From positions 8,694 to 72,693 of the forward strand of contig VXBA01001688.1 of assembly GCA_013399895.1 (NCBI GenBank): 64,000 bases of DNA. Reading direction: 5' to 3'. Below, one piece after another: positions 35,401 to 49,440 of the stretch. Source of the DNA: Serilophus lunatus (lineage: Eukaryota > Chordata > Aves > Passeriformes > Eurylaimidae). Numbering within the stretch: the first letter of the stretch is position 1; the number at the start of each line of letters is the position of its first letter. The translations under genes and the position numbers were made by a program. The notes under the pieces were generated by a model. That model ran no database searches, was not told where the DNA came from, and saw only the letters and a list, made by a program, of their open reading frames with translations.

Positions 35401-35839
35401 GAAGTAGTTTGAAGTTTAAAGCACATCCTTAAGACAAGCAATGAGGTAGGAGCTAATGGACTGGAAGGCCCTTCCTGACTGCCTGCTCACATATCAGAAG
35501 ACAGCCAAGGCTTTCTGTTTTTTATGAACACACTGGAGCCGTTAGATTTGCTGACCTACTTGAGTGGAACAATTTGCCAAAAAAGAGTCTCTACAACAAG
35601 CCATCGTCTGTATCCTGTGATGTAGCCAAACAAACCTTCAGTTTTGCCAGAAACAAGACTGATTCAGTAGCAGTGGACTTAGCACAAGTCTCTGGGGTGG
35701 TGCTCTGATTCATCTGCAACATAGGCTAGAACAGTGAGACTCTATTCTTCACTACTCTCTGCCTAAAACAAGACAAGGAACAAGTTTACTTAGTCCTGGT
35801 CACCATCGTAGGATGCAAAGTGCTGCAGAACCATAAAAA

Positions 35840-35925
35840 TCATACAAATCCAGAAAAATAGGACTCTGAGGTACCTCAAAAGACCATCTAATTTTCTTCC
35901 TACCCCTAGAACTGCACTGCTTGCT
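35840..35925 (-). mobile_element. possible ancient CR1 tail
   Basis: AAAATCATACAAATCCAGAA is followed by CTGAGGTACCTCAAAAGACC and ATCTAATTTTCTTCCTACCC. This resembles a highly decayed minus-strand CR1 end (AATCATAGAA...GGACCTCAAGAGATCATCTA-type). The match is weak. Confidence 0.35.
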
Positions 35926-36595
35926 GCCACCATAGATGTGGCTATAAGGAAAGATTCACAGAAGAGAAAAATGTGTACCCAAGTGTATATATACCCACTG
36001 ATAGCAGTGTAGAAGGAATGGGAAACTGAAATTCATATACTAGATATTAATTTTTGGCTTGGACTCTTTATCTTTTGTAAGTCCAGTCTATAAATAAAGT
36101 CAGAATGTTGGCTGATATTACAAAGAACTTGATGAAAGGACTACAGAGTGCTGTTGAAGAAAGAGTGATAAAATGATCCTTCTGTCCCCCACTGAGATTT
36201 TTGTCTCTATTTTAAACTATGTTTATTTCCCCCCTTCGAAATGTTTTAATTGCTTGAGAAACAGACCAAACTTTGAAAGGAGAACCTGAAAATTTGTATG
36301 TGTCTCCAAAAATTTTAAATTGTACTTCTGGCTTCCGGACAGTTTCCTTTACATCTAGGTATGGAAACAGCACAGCCTTAGGACAAAGTTTTCTCAGAAA
36401 ATTAATACCTGGTTTGGGTATTGCTTCTTTCTTTTTTTTTCCTGTCTTCTCAAAAGTATTCATTTCGAATGCAATGTTGTAAAGTCTCAAAAGTATTTTT
36501 CTTAATATTGCAGTATTTTCATAGACAACTTTATGCTGAAAACAGAAAATGTATTGTTAGGAAGCAAAGACACTATATCAGAGTTTCAAAGCAAG

Positions 36596-36675
36596 CAGAT
36601 ATCTAATAAAAACCAAACACAAATAAGCAAAACATACAAACAAACAAACAAAAACAAAAAAAACAAACAACTAGA
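36596..36675 (+). repeat. A-rich (CAAA)n low-complexity tract
   Basis: Repeated CAAA/CAAAA units with interruptions, ending AACAAACAACTAG. Confidence 0.85.
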
Positions 36676-39286
36676 AACTAGTCATTGATTTCTTCAGGAC
36701 TCTTAAGGGACTAAAGGAAGTTCTGTGCATTTGCATCATTATTGTGGTGTCCAGTTCAAAGTTTTGGCTGCATTTGTGTTTTTGAAGAAGTTTCTTATTG
36801 GCTGCATATGTAGTAATGTGCTAGGGTAGCCAGAGGACTTTTCTAACGTATTTGTTTTATTTATGAAATAGATGCCTCGTGTTTACTTTTTGATTGTGCT
36901 GGAAGCCTTTGTAAGATTGGATAAGGCAGTGGTACATGTCATACATCTCCTAAGTAATTTTTTCGGCTGTGCAGAACTGGGCTACTTGAAATCAAAACTT
37001 TTCTACTTGTGAAGAGTTTGCTGCTAGATGTCTTTCAGTTTTTCCTCTAAAAATAGATCTTCCAGATCTGAGTCACGGGTCATGGTCTGATGCAAACAGG
37101 GACCACAAAGCACAGACCAGCACACGCTGTTGCAACAGGAGAAAATGTTTCAGAAACACAGCTTGAAAAAGCTCACACTACAGCTCCCATGAGTCACAAA
37201 AGTTTCAGGATTACTCCTTCATGTGCCATTCAGTCAAATAGAACAGTCATAGTCCTGGCACTTTCAGCCCCTCCTTCCAGGAGCTGTAGGCTGATACCTG
37301 TATCATCTCAGAGCTACTAGCTACTTCACTCGACTCGGGTGTTCCTGTAGCCTGAGAAAATGAACGTTGTTTAGAAACAAGTGGAAAACTATCAACTTCA
37401 TCAATGAACTCAAGATGCCTTCAGGGACCAATATCAGCCAAGAAAAATTTGTGGGAAGGTGATTTTTTTTTCATCTTGAGTCCTGACACAAGAAACATGG
37501 ATGACTTACTGCTTTATAGCTGCTGCCCAATTCATCTCATTCAGAATCCAGAGCTGGTTGCATTAGTCATTGGTTTTATCAGTCAACCTATTATGCAAAA
37601 GGACAACCTGTCAGCTTATTTTGAATGTATGACTGTAGTGCAGAGGGGACCTGATCTGACTTCCCACATGACCTGCCCATCCACTGCCCACTCAGACACA
37701 GGGGCTGTCCACAGGACAAGGTGTGCTGCGGTATGGCTTGTAAGGCTGGTCCCCAGGCACACAGCACAGTCACATCCCTATTTCAAAAGGACATGCATTA
37801 ATACAAGCAGTATGACTAATTCTTTTGAGGCAGAGCGAAGAGAATATCACACTCTGTAAGATCTGAACCTATGAACAATAACTGGAAGACCTACTTATTT
37901 AAAGCTCACCTTGGTCCTTAAGTACTAAGATGAGCAAATTAGGGAAGGAACTCCTTCAGACACAGTTTGTTAGTGCTCTTCAAAGCTGGGCAACTCAAGT
38001 AAGTACATGCCCATAGCTCACCACTGTGTTGTTGTAAAGTCAACTGCTAGTGATAGAAGTGGTGGAGATCTCCCAAGCAATCAGTTTTGAGGTTTATTCA
38101 ACAGTAGTGACCTTTAGTAACATGGTTGAGATGAAAATTGGCTCAAGGGAATGGCTTTTTCCAGCTACTGTGGACCATCAATAATCATGCCTGTATTCTC
38201 CTTACCACAAGAAAAGCAGAAACCACAGGGGGAGCAAGTTCAGAGTGCTGCAGATCTGTTTGAATACAAAGCCAGATTCATACATATGCAGGTATCAAAG
38301 TATCAAGATGGGGAAGAGATTTCCCAATAACCTCTTCAGAGAGGCAGTGCTCTTACTTCATCTAACATAGCTCCCACTTTGATGCACAGCCTCTCCTACA
38401 GTTTAGAAAACCTCATTTACCCTCTACCTGAAATTTTACCAGCAAGAGAAGATCACTAGGCAGAAGTATAATAGCACATTGAGAAGTGGAAAGCTGGCTG
38501 CTGGGCTTGCAATTGGCAATGAATGCCAGTGCTCTTCTTCAATAACATCAGTGTCTTTGCCCACTAATTGCCAGTGTCACCAAAAGCAGAGTGGCAGAAA
38601 TGTGTAATTTCTGCAGGAGATTATGGAGAAATCTCGAAGGAAGCTCAAGAATTGGTTGCATTATATAGCTGAGAAGGAAAAAAAAAGGTAAGGATTTCCC
38701 TTCCCACTATGTCCATATGCTGTCCTAGAAAGGCTATTCCAGAAAGTCTGCTACTTGATGGTCCTTTCGTCATTCTAAATAATGCCTAAACTGACATACA
38801 GGCTAACTGAACAACTGTAGTTATTACCAAATAATCAGAAGAATGCTGGATAATAATGTTCTTGTACAAGCTGCTTCTATACAAGTAATGATTGTAAATG
38901 TAAAAAGAGAAGATGTGTCAAACTTTGCCATGGACCAAAGGACAAGTGAAAGAACCATCTGTGCTGTTGTGCCTGACTGCAGAAAGGTTTGACAGTCCTA
39001 TATTCTTTCAAAAAATGTCTTGCTCCAACTCTACACCACATGAAATACCATAGTCCTTATGAGACATTTGACTCAATCCATCAAAATACTTTATGACATT
39101 AAGGCCCTTTTATTCAACTCTATCAGCAAGAAAATAGAAATGTGTTGTTTAAGTGAGACATTCTGTGTTCAGGTGTTAGCCATCATAAATGTAATCTTGT
39201 TGGGCAATGGATGAACTGAAAAAATTAAACTTTTGGATGAGACTGGTTAACTAATTAATCTATGTTCTTGAATAGTTCATTTTCTT

Positions 39287-40268
39287 GTGACCAGTCACCA
39301 GTGGTGTCCCTCAGGGGTCTGTGCTAGGACCAGTGTTATTCAATATTTTTATTGATGACATGGATGAGGGTATTGAGTCCTTCATCAGTAAATCTGCGGA
39401 TGACACCAAGCTGGGAGCTTGTGTCGATCTATTGGAAGGAAGGAGGGCTCTTCAGAGAGACCTGGATCAGTTGGAGAGCTGGGCAGTATCCAATAAGATG
39501 AAATTTAGTAAGTCTAAGTGCCGAGTCCTGCACATCAGCCACAAAACCCCCCTGCAACATTACAAGCTGGGGGCAGTGTGGCTGGACAGTGCCCAGGTGG
39601 AAAGAGACCCGGGGGTACTCGTCGACAGCCAACTCAACATGAGCCAGCAGTGTGCCCTGGTGGCCAAGAAGGCCAATGGCATCCTGGCCTGCATTAGGAA
39701 CAGTGTGGCCAGCAGGAGCAGGGAGGTTATTCTGCCTCTGTACTTGGCACTGGTGAGACCGCACCTGGGTCCAGTTCTGGGCCACTCAGTTTAGGAAGGA
39801 CGTGGAGATGATTGAGCGTGTCCAGAGGAGAGCAACGAGGTTGGTGGGGGGCTTGGAGCACAAGCCCTATGAGGAACGTTTGAGGGAGTTAGGGTTGTTT
39901 AGCCTGGAGAAAAGGAGACTCAGAGGTGACCTTATCACTCCCTACAACTTCCTGAAAGGAGGTTGTAGTCAGGTGGGGGTTGGTCTCTTCCACCGGGCAG
40001 CAACTGACAGAACAAGAGGACACAGTCTCAAGCTGCACCAAGGAAAGTATAGGTTAGACATTAGAAAGGAGTTTTTCACAGAAAGAATAATGAAGTATTG
40101 GAATAGTCTGCCCAGGGAGGTGGTGGAGTCACCATCCCTGGATGTGTTTTAAAAAAGTCTGGATGTGGCACTTGGTGACATAGTCTAGTCGAGATGTTAA
40201 GGCAAGGGTTTGACTAGATGATCTTAGAGGTCTCTTCCAACCTAGTAATCCTGCGATTCTGTGATTCT
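39287..40268 (+). mobile_element. CR1 LINE, RT end through intact 3' tail
   Basis: This 980-base CR1 runs from the middle of the reverse transcriptase (VTSGVPQGSVLGP) to a complete-looking 3' end (GACTAGATGATCTTAGAGGT, CTCTTCCAACC and a tail ending GATTCTGTGATTCTC). The 5' truncation at 39287 is the usual outcome of CR1 insertion. Long open stretches and a clean tail suggest a younger copy than those at 13, 28 and 57 kb. Confidence 0.95.
39291..40152 (+). pseudogene. CR1 ORF2 C-terminal RT fragment, frameshifted
   Basis: The first frame (39291-39794) holds VPQGSVLGPVLFNIFIDDMD, SADD at 39393-39404 where the catalytic box normally starts with F or Y, then LNMSQQCALVAKKANGILAC and SREVILPLYLALVRPHLG. 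After a frameshift within 39765-39802 the second frame (39802-40152) continues MIERVQRRATRLVGGLEHKP, EERLRELGLFSLEKRRLRGD and FTERIMKYWNSLPREVVESP, ending at a stop near 40152. Aromatic-to-Ser change, frameshift and loss of the first part of the polymerase make it non-functional. Confidence 0.85.
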
Positions 40269-43200
40269 CAAAACTATACTCTACATTTTTGAGGGGATAC
40301 AGAAAATATGGCTCAATGTATAAGGTATACTTTACTTCTAAGAACTATTTTTTGCAGGATTTACACCAAAGCCACATTAATATGGTGTTCAATGAAACAT
40401 GAAAGCCTGCAATTGCAAATATACTGTCAGAATATAGAATATGAGTTCATGGAGAGATTTTCATAAGGTTGTCTTGAAGTTATAAGAATTAAAAATACCA
40501 TATCAAACTACTTCTGATTTGTGGTTATGAGTGCTGAGTCATATATGTATGTTTAGTTCTAACACCATGTGGCTATGAGTGCATAAAATGGCATTTGCAA
40601 TGATATCACCAGTTAAGAAAATCAAGTCCACAATTAGGACAGAAATAGATTTTAATTACAAATGAAAGTTATATAAGTGTTAGTGCAGATGGAATAATTA
40701 GAACCTTTTTAGTGAAATTCTGCATGCTTGTTCATGAAGCCATGAAGAGTTATAGCAACACCTGGTTCAATAAGAAAATAGAATATTCTTTTCATTTTTT
40801 AACTACCTGCTAACGTGTAAGGGAAACATGTCTCTGAACTGGAACAGATGCAATTTGCACACACTGCAGTGTTTTTTTCTGAAAATCACACAAGCATATT
40901 GTTTATTGGTTAATGACTGTTTTAAAGCAAGGCATGATAAGTAGTAAATTAACTTATTTACTTAACAAGTAAATTAACTCGTCTAATCTTTTACACTGTT
41001 TCTTATGTTGTCCAGGTTGAACAGTGGGAAAAAAAGTGACATCTTGCTGAAAACCAAGAGATACCACAGAGATAGAGAACACCTCCTACAAATATTGCGC
41101 TAAATCAGAAGTGGTTGTGGTCTTTGATATCATTGTGGCAAGCAATACTTTAATAGATTTTTAGCCTTTCTGAATGCAACAATTTCCCACATTTTTTTTA
41201 AATAAAAAGAGTACATTACTTCAGTTTACAATTACTGTGATGTTTTGATTAAAAGGGAAAACCCTGATGTTGCCCAGTTCACGACAAACTACTTTAGTGG
41301 CTTTCGCTGTTAAATAAAGTAGAAAAATGGTAGCATTTATGGTGTCATTCCACCAGCGTCAATTGGGAATACTCTGGAATCACTATGCCCCAGAAGTAAT
41401 TGCTAAATAGCTCATGGAGGAAACAGGAAAATATAAACAGGAATAAAATTTCTCTAAATTTCAGTGGAAAAACTAATTTGACATGTGACTGTACTTCCTG
41501 TGTGAATGAAATATGCACCAGAGGACTGGGAAGATAAGTTCTCTTTGGAGCTTACTTTGGTCAGAAACTCTCAAAGTAAGAGTGTTTTCCTTTATTCTCT
41601 CTATTTGACACTTTCTAAATAGTTCCCTAACCAGAGATAGCAATGTTTTCACTTTGAAATAATAAAAAATAAATGCTTTCTCTCAGTTTTGACTTGTAAT
41701 GTGAAGACTTGGATTCCCCGAGAAAACAAAATTCTATTCCACAGAGTAATTTATTTTTTTTTTTCAGGCTATAAAAGCATTAACTGACAGTTCCTAAACC
41801 TTCTGTACATACTTCATTCATACACCTTCTATACCTACTTCATTTAAGAGTACCTAAGGAAAAAAACCATTACATTGACCTCAGCAATTGACTCCAAAAG
41901 AAAAATATGTAGCATTGTAAGACTAATGTTTAAAATCAGAAATCACGGCAAGAAGAAACATTCTCTTTCTGGAATACTACTATTCCAAGCAATGGGCTTT
42001 TTAATAATAATTTTACCTTTTTTCATTTTCCCTTTATTTTACTTTCAAAGTAATTTGAGAGCTACTACTTAATAAACAAATAAATTTCTTGCTGCTTTTT
42101 TATTGTAGCTCAGAGACCCCAGCATTTTCTGCAGGTGAAAGTGATGTTAGCTAAATACAGCTAGAGATAATTAGTTTCACAGTACTTCATTAAGAGGGAG
42201 AAGACAGATCTTCCTAAATCTCCTGTGCTCTTGTACACAAATTCTGGGTTAAATTAAGACAAAGCCATCATAAGACTTCTCAGCAGGATAGGTAAAACTG
42301 GATTTTGCCAAGTCAATGTGAGGCAGAGTAGGGGCTCTGTCCAGGACAGGCTGGGTGTGTGAGAGCCAGGTACTGTCTGGTTGTTTTGGCTTGCAGAAGC
42401 AAGGCTTGTGGTCAACACAGGGGCTGCAGCATCACTGCTGCACATTCAGAGCCCTGGCACAGGCAATGCAAAAAAGCTCTCAGCATTCAGCTTTCCTACA
42501 CATATTATCTCTTTTTCTGCATGTGCATTCCAATGGACATGGCCTCTGTGGCTGAATCTGCTAGATTTAAATCCAGAAGTAGTTCTATTTCACAGAGCAA
42601 AATGCATTCCAGACAAAATGGTCCCAGTGCCACTGTAAAAAGATGATGAGGAAATCGTGAATGGGAGAGATTTAGGATATATTCTTCAGATAGATGAATT
42701 TTGTTTATTTTGCTGTTCTGGGACATTGGGTATCATTTTCTTCTGAGCAGCAGGATATGTGCATTCAGGGATCCATTTGGAAGCATCAAACCAGAGAAAA
42801 GCATCCCCTTTTTCCTCATGCTGAAACTTTATTGTTTAAAACTTTTTCATGAGTTGCTTGTTTGGAGTACAACATCAAGAAAGAGCAAACTGAAGTATAG
42901 TTAAACCGTTATGATGCTTAGTAATTTTGTTTCAGTGAAGGAGGCTTTGAATCAGGATTCCTTGTTACCTTTATGGGCAGCAATTACCAAATGTTATACA
43001 GACATAGGTTGACTGCACATACATTCACACAGGAAAACAAACAGAAATAAAAAAAAAAATAAAAAAAATGGAAAAAAACCCTAGGAAATTCTCTAAATTT
43101 CTGTCAAACAAAGTGTAACTGAAGTAGTTGCATTCTGTGGCAAACCTGATCTGAATGGTTTAGTTCATTTTAATGACTAACAATGTTCAGGGGGTTTTTG

Positions 43201-46200
43201 TGCATTATGTAAGAACAACTTGAGTGATATTTTCAAAGAATTAAAAATGTAAATGACCATAAGAGTATCTCTCTCAGTCTCTTTCCTGTTTCTCCCAGGA
43301 TAATTAAGGACCAGCTTCACTATTGCACTCTATGCTTAGCATACTGTCTATGTTTGTCTGCATTCTGGTTTTGAAGCTGAAAAGCCATTTTAAGGAAAAG
43401 TTAAATAAATAATTTGACTATTATTTGTGTGAAAAAACCCGTGCCATTTTGTTTCAGAAATGGGGAATCTAGTACATGTTCAGATGCTATGGAATTTCTT
43501 CCTTTCTCTCTTTTAAGCCTACTCCTATTTTATTGATTAAGCACACTGGAGCTGAAAAACATCTCTGTCAAGGTCTATTTCTGATTACTAGTCTCATGAA
43601 ATAACTGGAAACACTACACTACACAATGATTATTTTCAAAAGGAAGTGGATAGAAAATAGCCTATAAAAAATAAAATACCAGCCAGGCTAAATTAATCAT
43701 AGCAGTTTTTCCTGCAAAGAAAACTGGCTGTTGCATTTCATACTTCTTTATCAAAGTCTATAAAGTTATTACTGGAAATAATGGCCAGCTGTCTTTTTTC
43801 TTCCAATATTTTTGCATTTGCTGCTTTATGTTCATTGGAACGCATTTCCACTTCATCATGGTCTGGGATGACAGCAATGGTCAATGAGAAGCAATAACTG
43901 GTGCTCTGGAGTAGAAAAATACATATTGTGGTAACAAGTTTACCACTGAGTGAATAAAAGGTGGGCTTTGTTTTCATTTTGTGATCTTTTTGTTAAATTA
44001 ATCAGAGGATACCTATGACTAATGATGTGAGAAACCATTGGTGCCAGAAATTCAAAAGCAATTTTGATCTTTCTGACACTACTGCCTTTGGACAGAGCTG
44101 AGTGGACCGAGCATATTTTAACCTTTCTAGAGCTGCATATTATTTGCTTTACTCTCTTGGTATTAGAGTATCTCACACAGCATATTTGTAGTGACAAAGA
44201 TCTCTGTGACAGAGAAGACTGCAAGACTGAGGAATCAGCATTTAGAGTTTAAAGGAAATAGTTTTACATGGCTATATGTTGTTGTCCCCTACCCCCCTTA
44301 GTGCAGAGACCTGTGCTCTTCTTGCACTTTTTCGGAACTGGAAGAGAACTAGGAACAGGTTTGCCAGCACAAGGGAGATCCAACACATAAAGAACAAATA
44401 CAGTTTCTTTCTTTTATTTTTCCTATAGAAATTAAAAAAATATCTAAAAGAGCTGTTTCTGTATCTTTGTCTTCCATGAACTCTGGCTACCAGGGATCCA
44501 AAGTGTAAGGATCTCTGTGGTAGAGGAAGACCACTCTTTTTATCCTCTTGTTAGCCTACTTAAAGAACTTGACTTGCGGCACCTGTATCCAGCATTGTTT
44601 TAAGAGAAAAGATAGATTCCCTTCGTGGTAATACATTTCTAGTTCCTACAGGGGTATTAGATGATGATTATTTTTACTAAAAATCTGTAAAGGAAAGTAT
44701 TTGGGAGTAAAAATATTTCCCATGTTGCTAACAGGGTGTTTGTTGTGTCTAGGCCTTCTTCTTGGAAGATGGTTGTTTTGGTTTACAGCTGGCTGATAAT
44801 ACCAGAGGTACACAATGCTATTTTCCAGCTGAAAATAGTCCCTCACATATTTTTAAAACTAAATGATGAGTATAATTTTAATTTATTGTGATCATATATA
44901 AAATCTCCAATCTTGATAACATTGATAATGAACACACTATCTCAATGTTTGATAGCATTTTAACAGCACTGTGCCATCTTTCTCTGGAAGCAATATTGCA
45001 TTTTTGTTCAAAAGACAAGGTTAACAATATGAGTTGATATTACTTTAATGTTATAGATGTTATAAAAATCTAAAAATAACTCATTTATTGATAACTAAGA
45101 AGAACTTATTTTGGAGGTGTACCAAGACAATTTTCTATTCACACACTTAATTAATAATGAATCCTCAGGGAAAAGGGGAGTATCAGTTGTAGCTGAGGTT
45201 TCAAAAGCCCTCTGAAGTGCCCAGACTGGATTGAATCTTCCATAACTCATATATCAGGGATGGCATAGAAATCTGTGAGCTGTATTTCATCCCCAAAAAC
45301 AGGCATGGAAGCTCTGAATGGTTGCTTCACAAAACAACACTGATATGTTCTTTCTTCCAGAACCATAGAAGGTTGTCATAATCATAGACTGGTAGAAAAG
45401 AAATAAAGTGTCAAATAGGAATGTGTTAGATCTAATTAATTGCTCTGGCAAATCAGGTACAAAAGTGGTGGTTTTTTGATCAGTAAGAAGACAACTCTAT
45501 GCAGGAAAATCTCAGACATCAAATATGAGTTTTAAAGGGACAAGTTGATGGTCATTAGCACAGTTTTCAGGCCATATCTCCTCTCTCAAGAAAATTGGTC
45601 AGCAAAATCAAAAGAATGCTGGATATATTTATAAGACAACTAGTCCTTGGAGAAATGAATCTTGATAAACAAGCTAAAATAACAGATTTAATCAAATACG
45701 CCACTATAGCAAAATAATTCTTCTGGCAGCTATGAGATAGATACTCATGAAAGCTGTAATGAGTTTGATGAGTAACTTGCTTTTAATCAGGCAGCTTTTG
45801 CATGATGACTTCTTAAAATATGCAATTTGGTAATAACACAAGCAAAATTTTTTAAGTAGCAGCTGGAGAACGTGGCAGGAAACCTGAGGTAAAAAAGATT
45901 GCAAAAATACTACTCGTATATTAGTCACTTTCATACTTGCATATTAGTCAGTTACTAGGTGGTTTGGTTTATCTGTGTCTTGATTGCATGTTAACCATTC
46001 TGTTAAATGCCACATTTGCTCAAATGACCAAAACAAGTTGATTAGCATCGTGCCAGTAGTACATCTAGGCTTTTAATAAAACAGCCTTAGATTCTGTTAG
46101 GATGCAGTTCCTCCTATGTCCAGAGACATAGTACTCATGAACTAAACACTTCCACAATCCATTCTTCCTTTGCTGTTAGAGATATCAAGATCAAGACTAA

Positions 46201-49200
46201 TGTTCTTATGCAATCTCTACAAATATAGTGAGTGCCAAAGAATTTCTCATCAATGAATGAAGTACCTCAGTAAAGAGATGTCCATTTCTGTGTTTGTTCA
46301 GAATGAATTTCTGGGTAGCTCTGGTTAGGGACTGCAGCAGGGCAGCTTTCGTGTGTATTACTGTCTGTGGTAACCACCTTTGTGTGTTCTCAAGTATCTC
46401 TGGAATCAGGACCTCAAGAGGCTTGGACACACTGGTTGAAAAATCCAAACCAGTTGTATGTATGAGGTATGAGCTGGGCATGAGTTGTATGTATGAGGTA
46501 TGAGCCATGGCAAATCTGAGGCTACTGTGTACCTGTAAAGAGGCAAACCTGTTCTGATGCAGAAAACTGCAACAAGAGACAAAACAACACTACCTACATT
46601 TTTCTCTAGCTGCACTACAGCCATCTAATCTTCTGCAAGATTTCTGGACTGAAGAATCATCATTAAAGATTCTTTGTAAGTTATGATGAACAACTAAATA
46701 GAATAGTCTTTTAACTGTCCCATCTGCCCTTCCCACCAAGAATATCCATCAAGTAGCTTTTCTGGTCCCAAATCTTAGGTCTAGCAGATTTCTAGCTTCC
46801 TGGGTCCGACCAGCTCCTTGCCCAATCTTTCTCGCTTCTCCTATGGATGTCTCTTAATGGCCTTTCAGGGTCTTCTGCTTTCCTTTCTCCAGCCTCTGAA
46901 AGTCAACTTTTAGATTGACTTTTTATCCCCTCTGACAGGTGACTCCTAAACAGGCCATCCTCTATTAAACTGTGCTCTGCAAATCCAGATTTGGAGACTT
47001 AATCATTTGCTCTGCAGCCAACTCGTGGTTCTGTTACCCTCTCATGGGAATGAGAGATCACCAGAGCTGAAAAGGTGTGATGTAATTTATGCTTAACCTT
47101 TAGATTAAACAAATGATTTTCCTCTCAATTTCACCTTCCTGTTCAAGAGGAAAGATGTAGTGATAAAAAGAGTTTATTCTGAACAGTCTTAATGTTTTAG
47201 AGGCAAGGAAGTACAAAATCTAAAGGCTTATACAAATCATGAGAAAACTATGTAGGTGTCTATTAATTCCCTTACCAGTTTGTGAGCCAAATCATACTTT
47301 CCAATGCAGTTGTTAATATTGACCTGGTCTTATCCTAGACCACACACCCTGAAGTCTAACTCAGTTATGTTTCAGTGGCATATCCTTTTCCAGATTTTTT
47401 AATATGGAAACTCCTTCCTCTGTAATTAGTGTTCTCTTTTGAGTTTACTAGTGCTATCCCAGTGCTCACCAGCATCCCGAATGAAGGCTGAACCATATTG
47501 CACTAGATAAAGAAATCACGCAGAGCAGCAGGCAGAATTTGTCCAGAGGTACTTGTAATATACTTCAAGCAAGGAGAACAGGGAGGGAAAACGAAAAAGC
47601 TGTGGGTAGGGTTGTGTAGTTTCAGTGACTCAGCCTGTATAATTGGGATTGGATGGTGGCTTTCATGTCATTACTCGGTGTAAGGTGAAGTGCACAGGAG
47701 GAGCACCAAGAGCAGTTTGTTTCAAGATGCTGTAGTCTTTCAAGGGATTCTTTGTGCACATAGGAATGAGTAATTCACTCATGCACTATGTGCCCAGTTC
47801 ATTCCTCAGGACATAGCTTTAAACACCCTTCCCACAGCAGTGACTCAAAACAAGGAAGGCTGACACTCCCATGCTACAGAGATTGCTGTAAAGAAAAGAA
47901 AGAACTGACAGTCTAAATCCTAACTACAAGTAGAAATCTCTCTTTTATTTATACACAATTGAATTGCTTCAGTAAATGAAAGAGTACAATGTGTATTGGT
48001 GTGCACATGATAGAGATAATTAACTGCAATACTTGTTTACAAGGGTAAATAGAGGGTAAACTTGTTTACAAGAGTAAACTTGTTCAGTAAGAAGTTTATT
48101 TAGTTCTCATAAATATCAGACAACTAATTCACCTCATTTATTAATGTATTTACTTCTTTAACTCTAATAGTAGCTAAATTACCTACCACAATAGCAAAAG
48201 AAATTCACAAAGATATTTGACTGTATACCTGGGGGTTTGGCAAATGGGGTTTTGAGACTTTTTAACTTAAAAGGTTTTCAAATAGACAGTGAAGTGAAGC
48301 TATCAATTTGTGGCTAATAATTTTTAATATTCTTTTGCTAATGAGTAGATCTTGTACAGGATGGTCTCTGATATTTTAGAAGATTCAAGTTACTCCTTAA
48401 CACCAGATCACTATGCATTTTGAAATGTATGCCTTGTATTTGATACATTCACAACTAGCTTAGTGATAAGTAAAATAAATCCATGCACTTTAAATCCTGG
48501 GAAAAAAAAGCTGATTAAATACAATATTTTCTGCAAAGGAAAGGTCTTCTTTCATTAACAAGGCTCCAAATCCAGGACTATATTCGGAAAACAAAAGTAA
48601 GTCACACCCAAGGAGATATAATGGTTTGGTTTTGGGAACTGTGTAACCAGTAGCAACTGGTTTATATTTTCTTTCAGTGGTGGTGTTAGCAATATTTGTT
48701 CCTTTAAATGACTGCTTGCAAAGGACTGAGAGAACACAACTGTTGCAAGGAAATCAAAGTAGTATAATTTCACATATTAGGAATTAAACTATAAACCACT
48801 AAGTGTTCCAAAAGCACCAAGGACATTTCCCTACAAACCATTCCTACTGCTGTAGTATAAACATCCCTAGTTCAAAAATAAAAGGCTTCTTTATGACAAA
48901 GTAGATGAATTTCCAATGATCTCAGTTCTTAAGCCACTATCTTAAAAAGCAGCTTTGATACTGGCAGCAAGGAGAGTAATAAATGCAACTTCATGTTGCT
49001 CCATGTCTGGCCTACTAACATTCAAGGCAGTGAAAGTTACTTCAATATTGTAATTCACAATTTTACCCTGAATTTTGGGCAGTCTTTTAGCCCCTTAGAG
49101 AAGGAAAATCCCTAGAGGCAAAACACCAATGATCTTACCTTCTTTTAAAAAAAGCATTAATACAGCAAATTGTGTTTTCCTTCAAAGCATAACAGAAATG

Positions 49201-49239
49201 TTAATTTCTGCTTCATCTCACCTGTGGCAAGAGAAATAT
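40269..49239. other. long unique AT-rich stretch, no gene seen
   Basis: About 9 kb without recognised gene, RNA gene or interspersed repeat. It holds an A-rich tract near 43050-43080, an exact 23-base direct repeat at 46452-46505 and a small CTTGTTTACAAG repeat pair near 48032-48071. Overlapping short frames near 42254-42646 and 44064-44252 show no known motif. Confidence 0.5.
46452..46505. repeat. 23-bp exact direct repeat, period 31
   Basis: A 23-base unit starting AGTTGTATGTATGAGGTATG occurs at 46452-46474 and again at 46483-46505 with an 8-base spacer. Confidence 0.9.
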
Positions 49240-49440
49240 TTGTCTATATAATTTGATAAAATCTTGAAAAAATATATATGTTATATAGTTTAATAAAATA
49301 TATTCTCTATTTTGCTATTATATGTGTTGTATTTTTATGAAGTTTAGATGAAATAGATATATATTTAATACATATTATATATATATATATACAGAGAAAA
49401 AATATAGATATTTAAAAAAAAAAAAAGGAACTACTATTAA
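49240..49440. repeat. AT-rich low-complexity tract with (TA)n and poly-A
   Basis: Very AT-rich sequence with (TA)8 at about 49376-49391 and an A-run at about 49413-49426. Confidence 0.85.

Larger units (their letters stand above)
29456..39286. other. long unique AT-rich stretch, no gene seen
   Basis: About 9.8 kb with no recognised gene or RNA gene. It contains an A-run at about 30079-30091, a (CAAA)n-like tract at 36596-36675 and a possible ancient CR1 remnant near 35840-35925. The most open frame, 37404-37859 on the plus strand, resembles nothing known. Confidence 0.5.

Noticed and set aside
37404..37859. 151-codon plus-strand open frame
   Set aside because: No recognisable domain or signal; length is within chance for 64 kb of sequence, and nothing around it suggests a gene.
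45360..45410. AATCATAGACTGGTAGAA as a CR1 tail
   Set aside because: The resemblance is limited to a short tail-like string; the TTGGAA...GACC block that identifies CR1 ends is absent.
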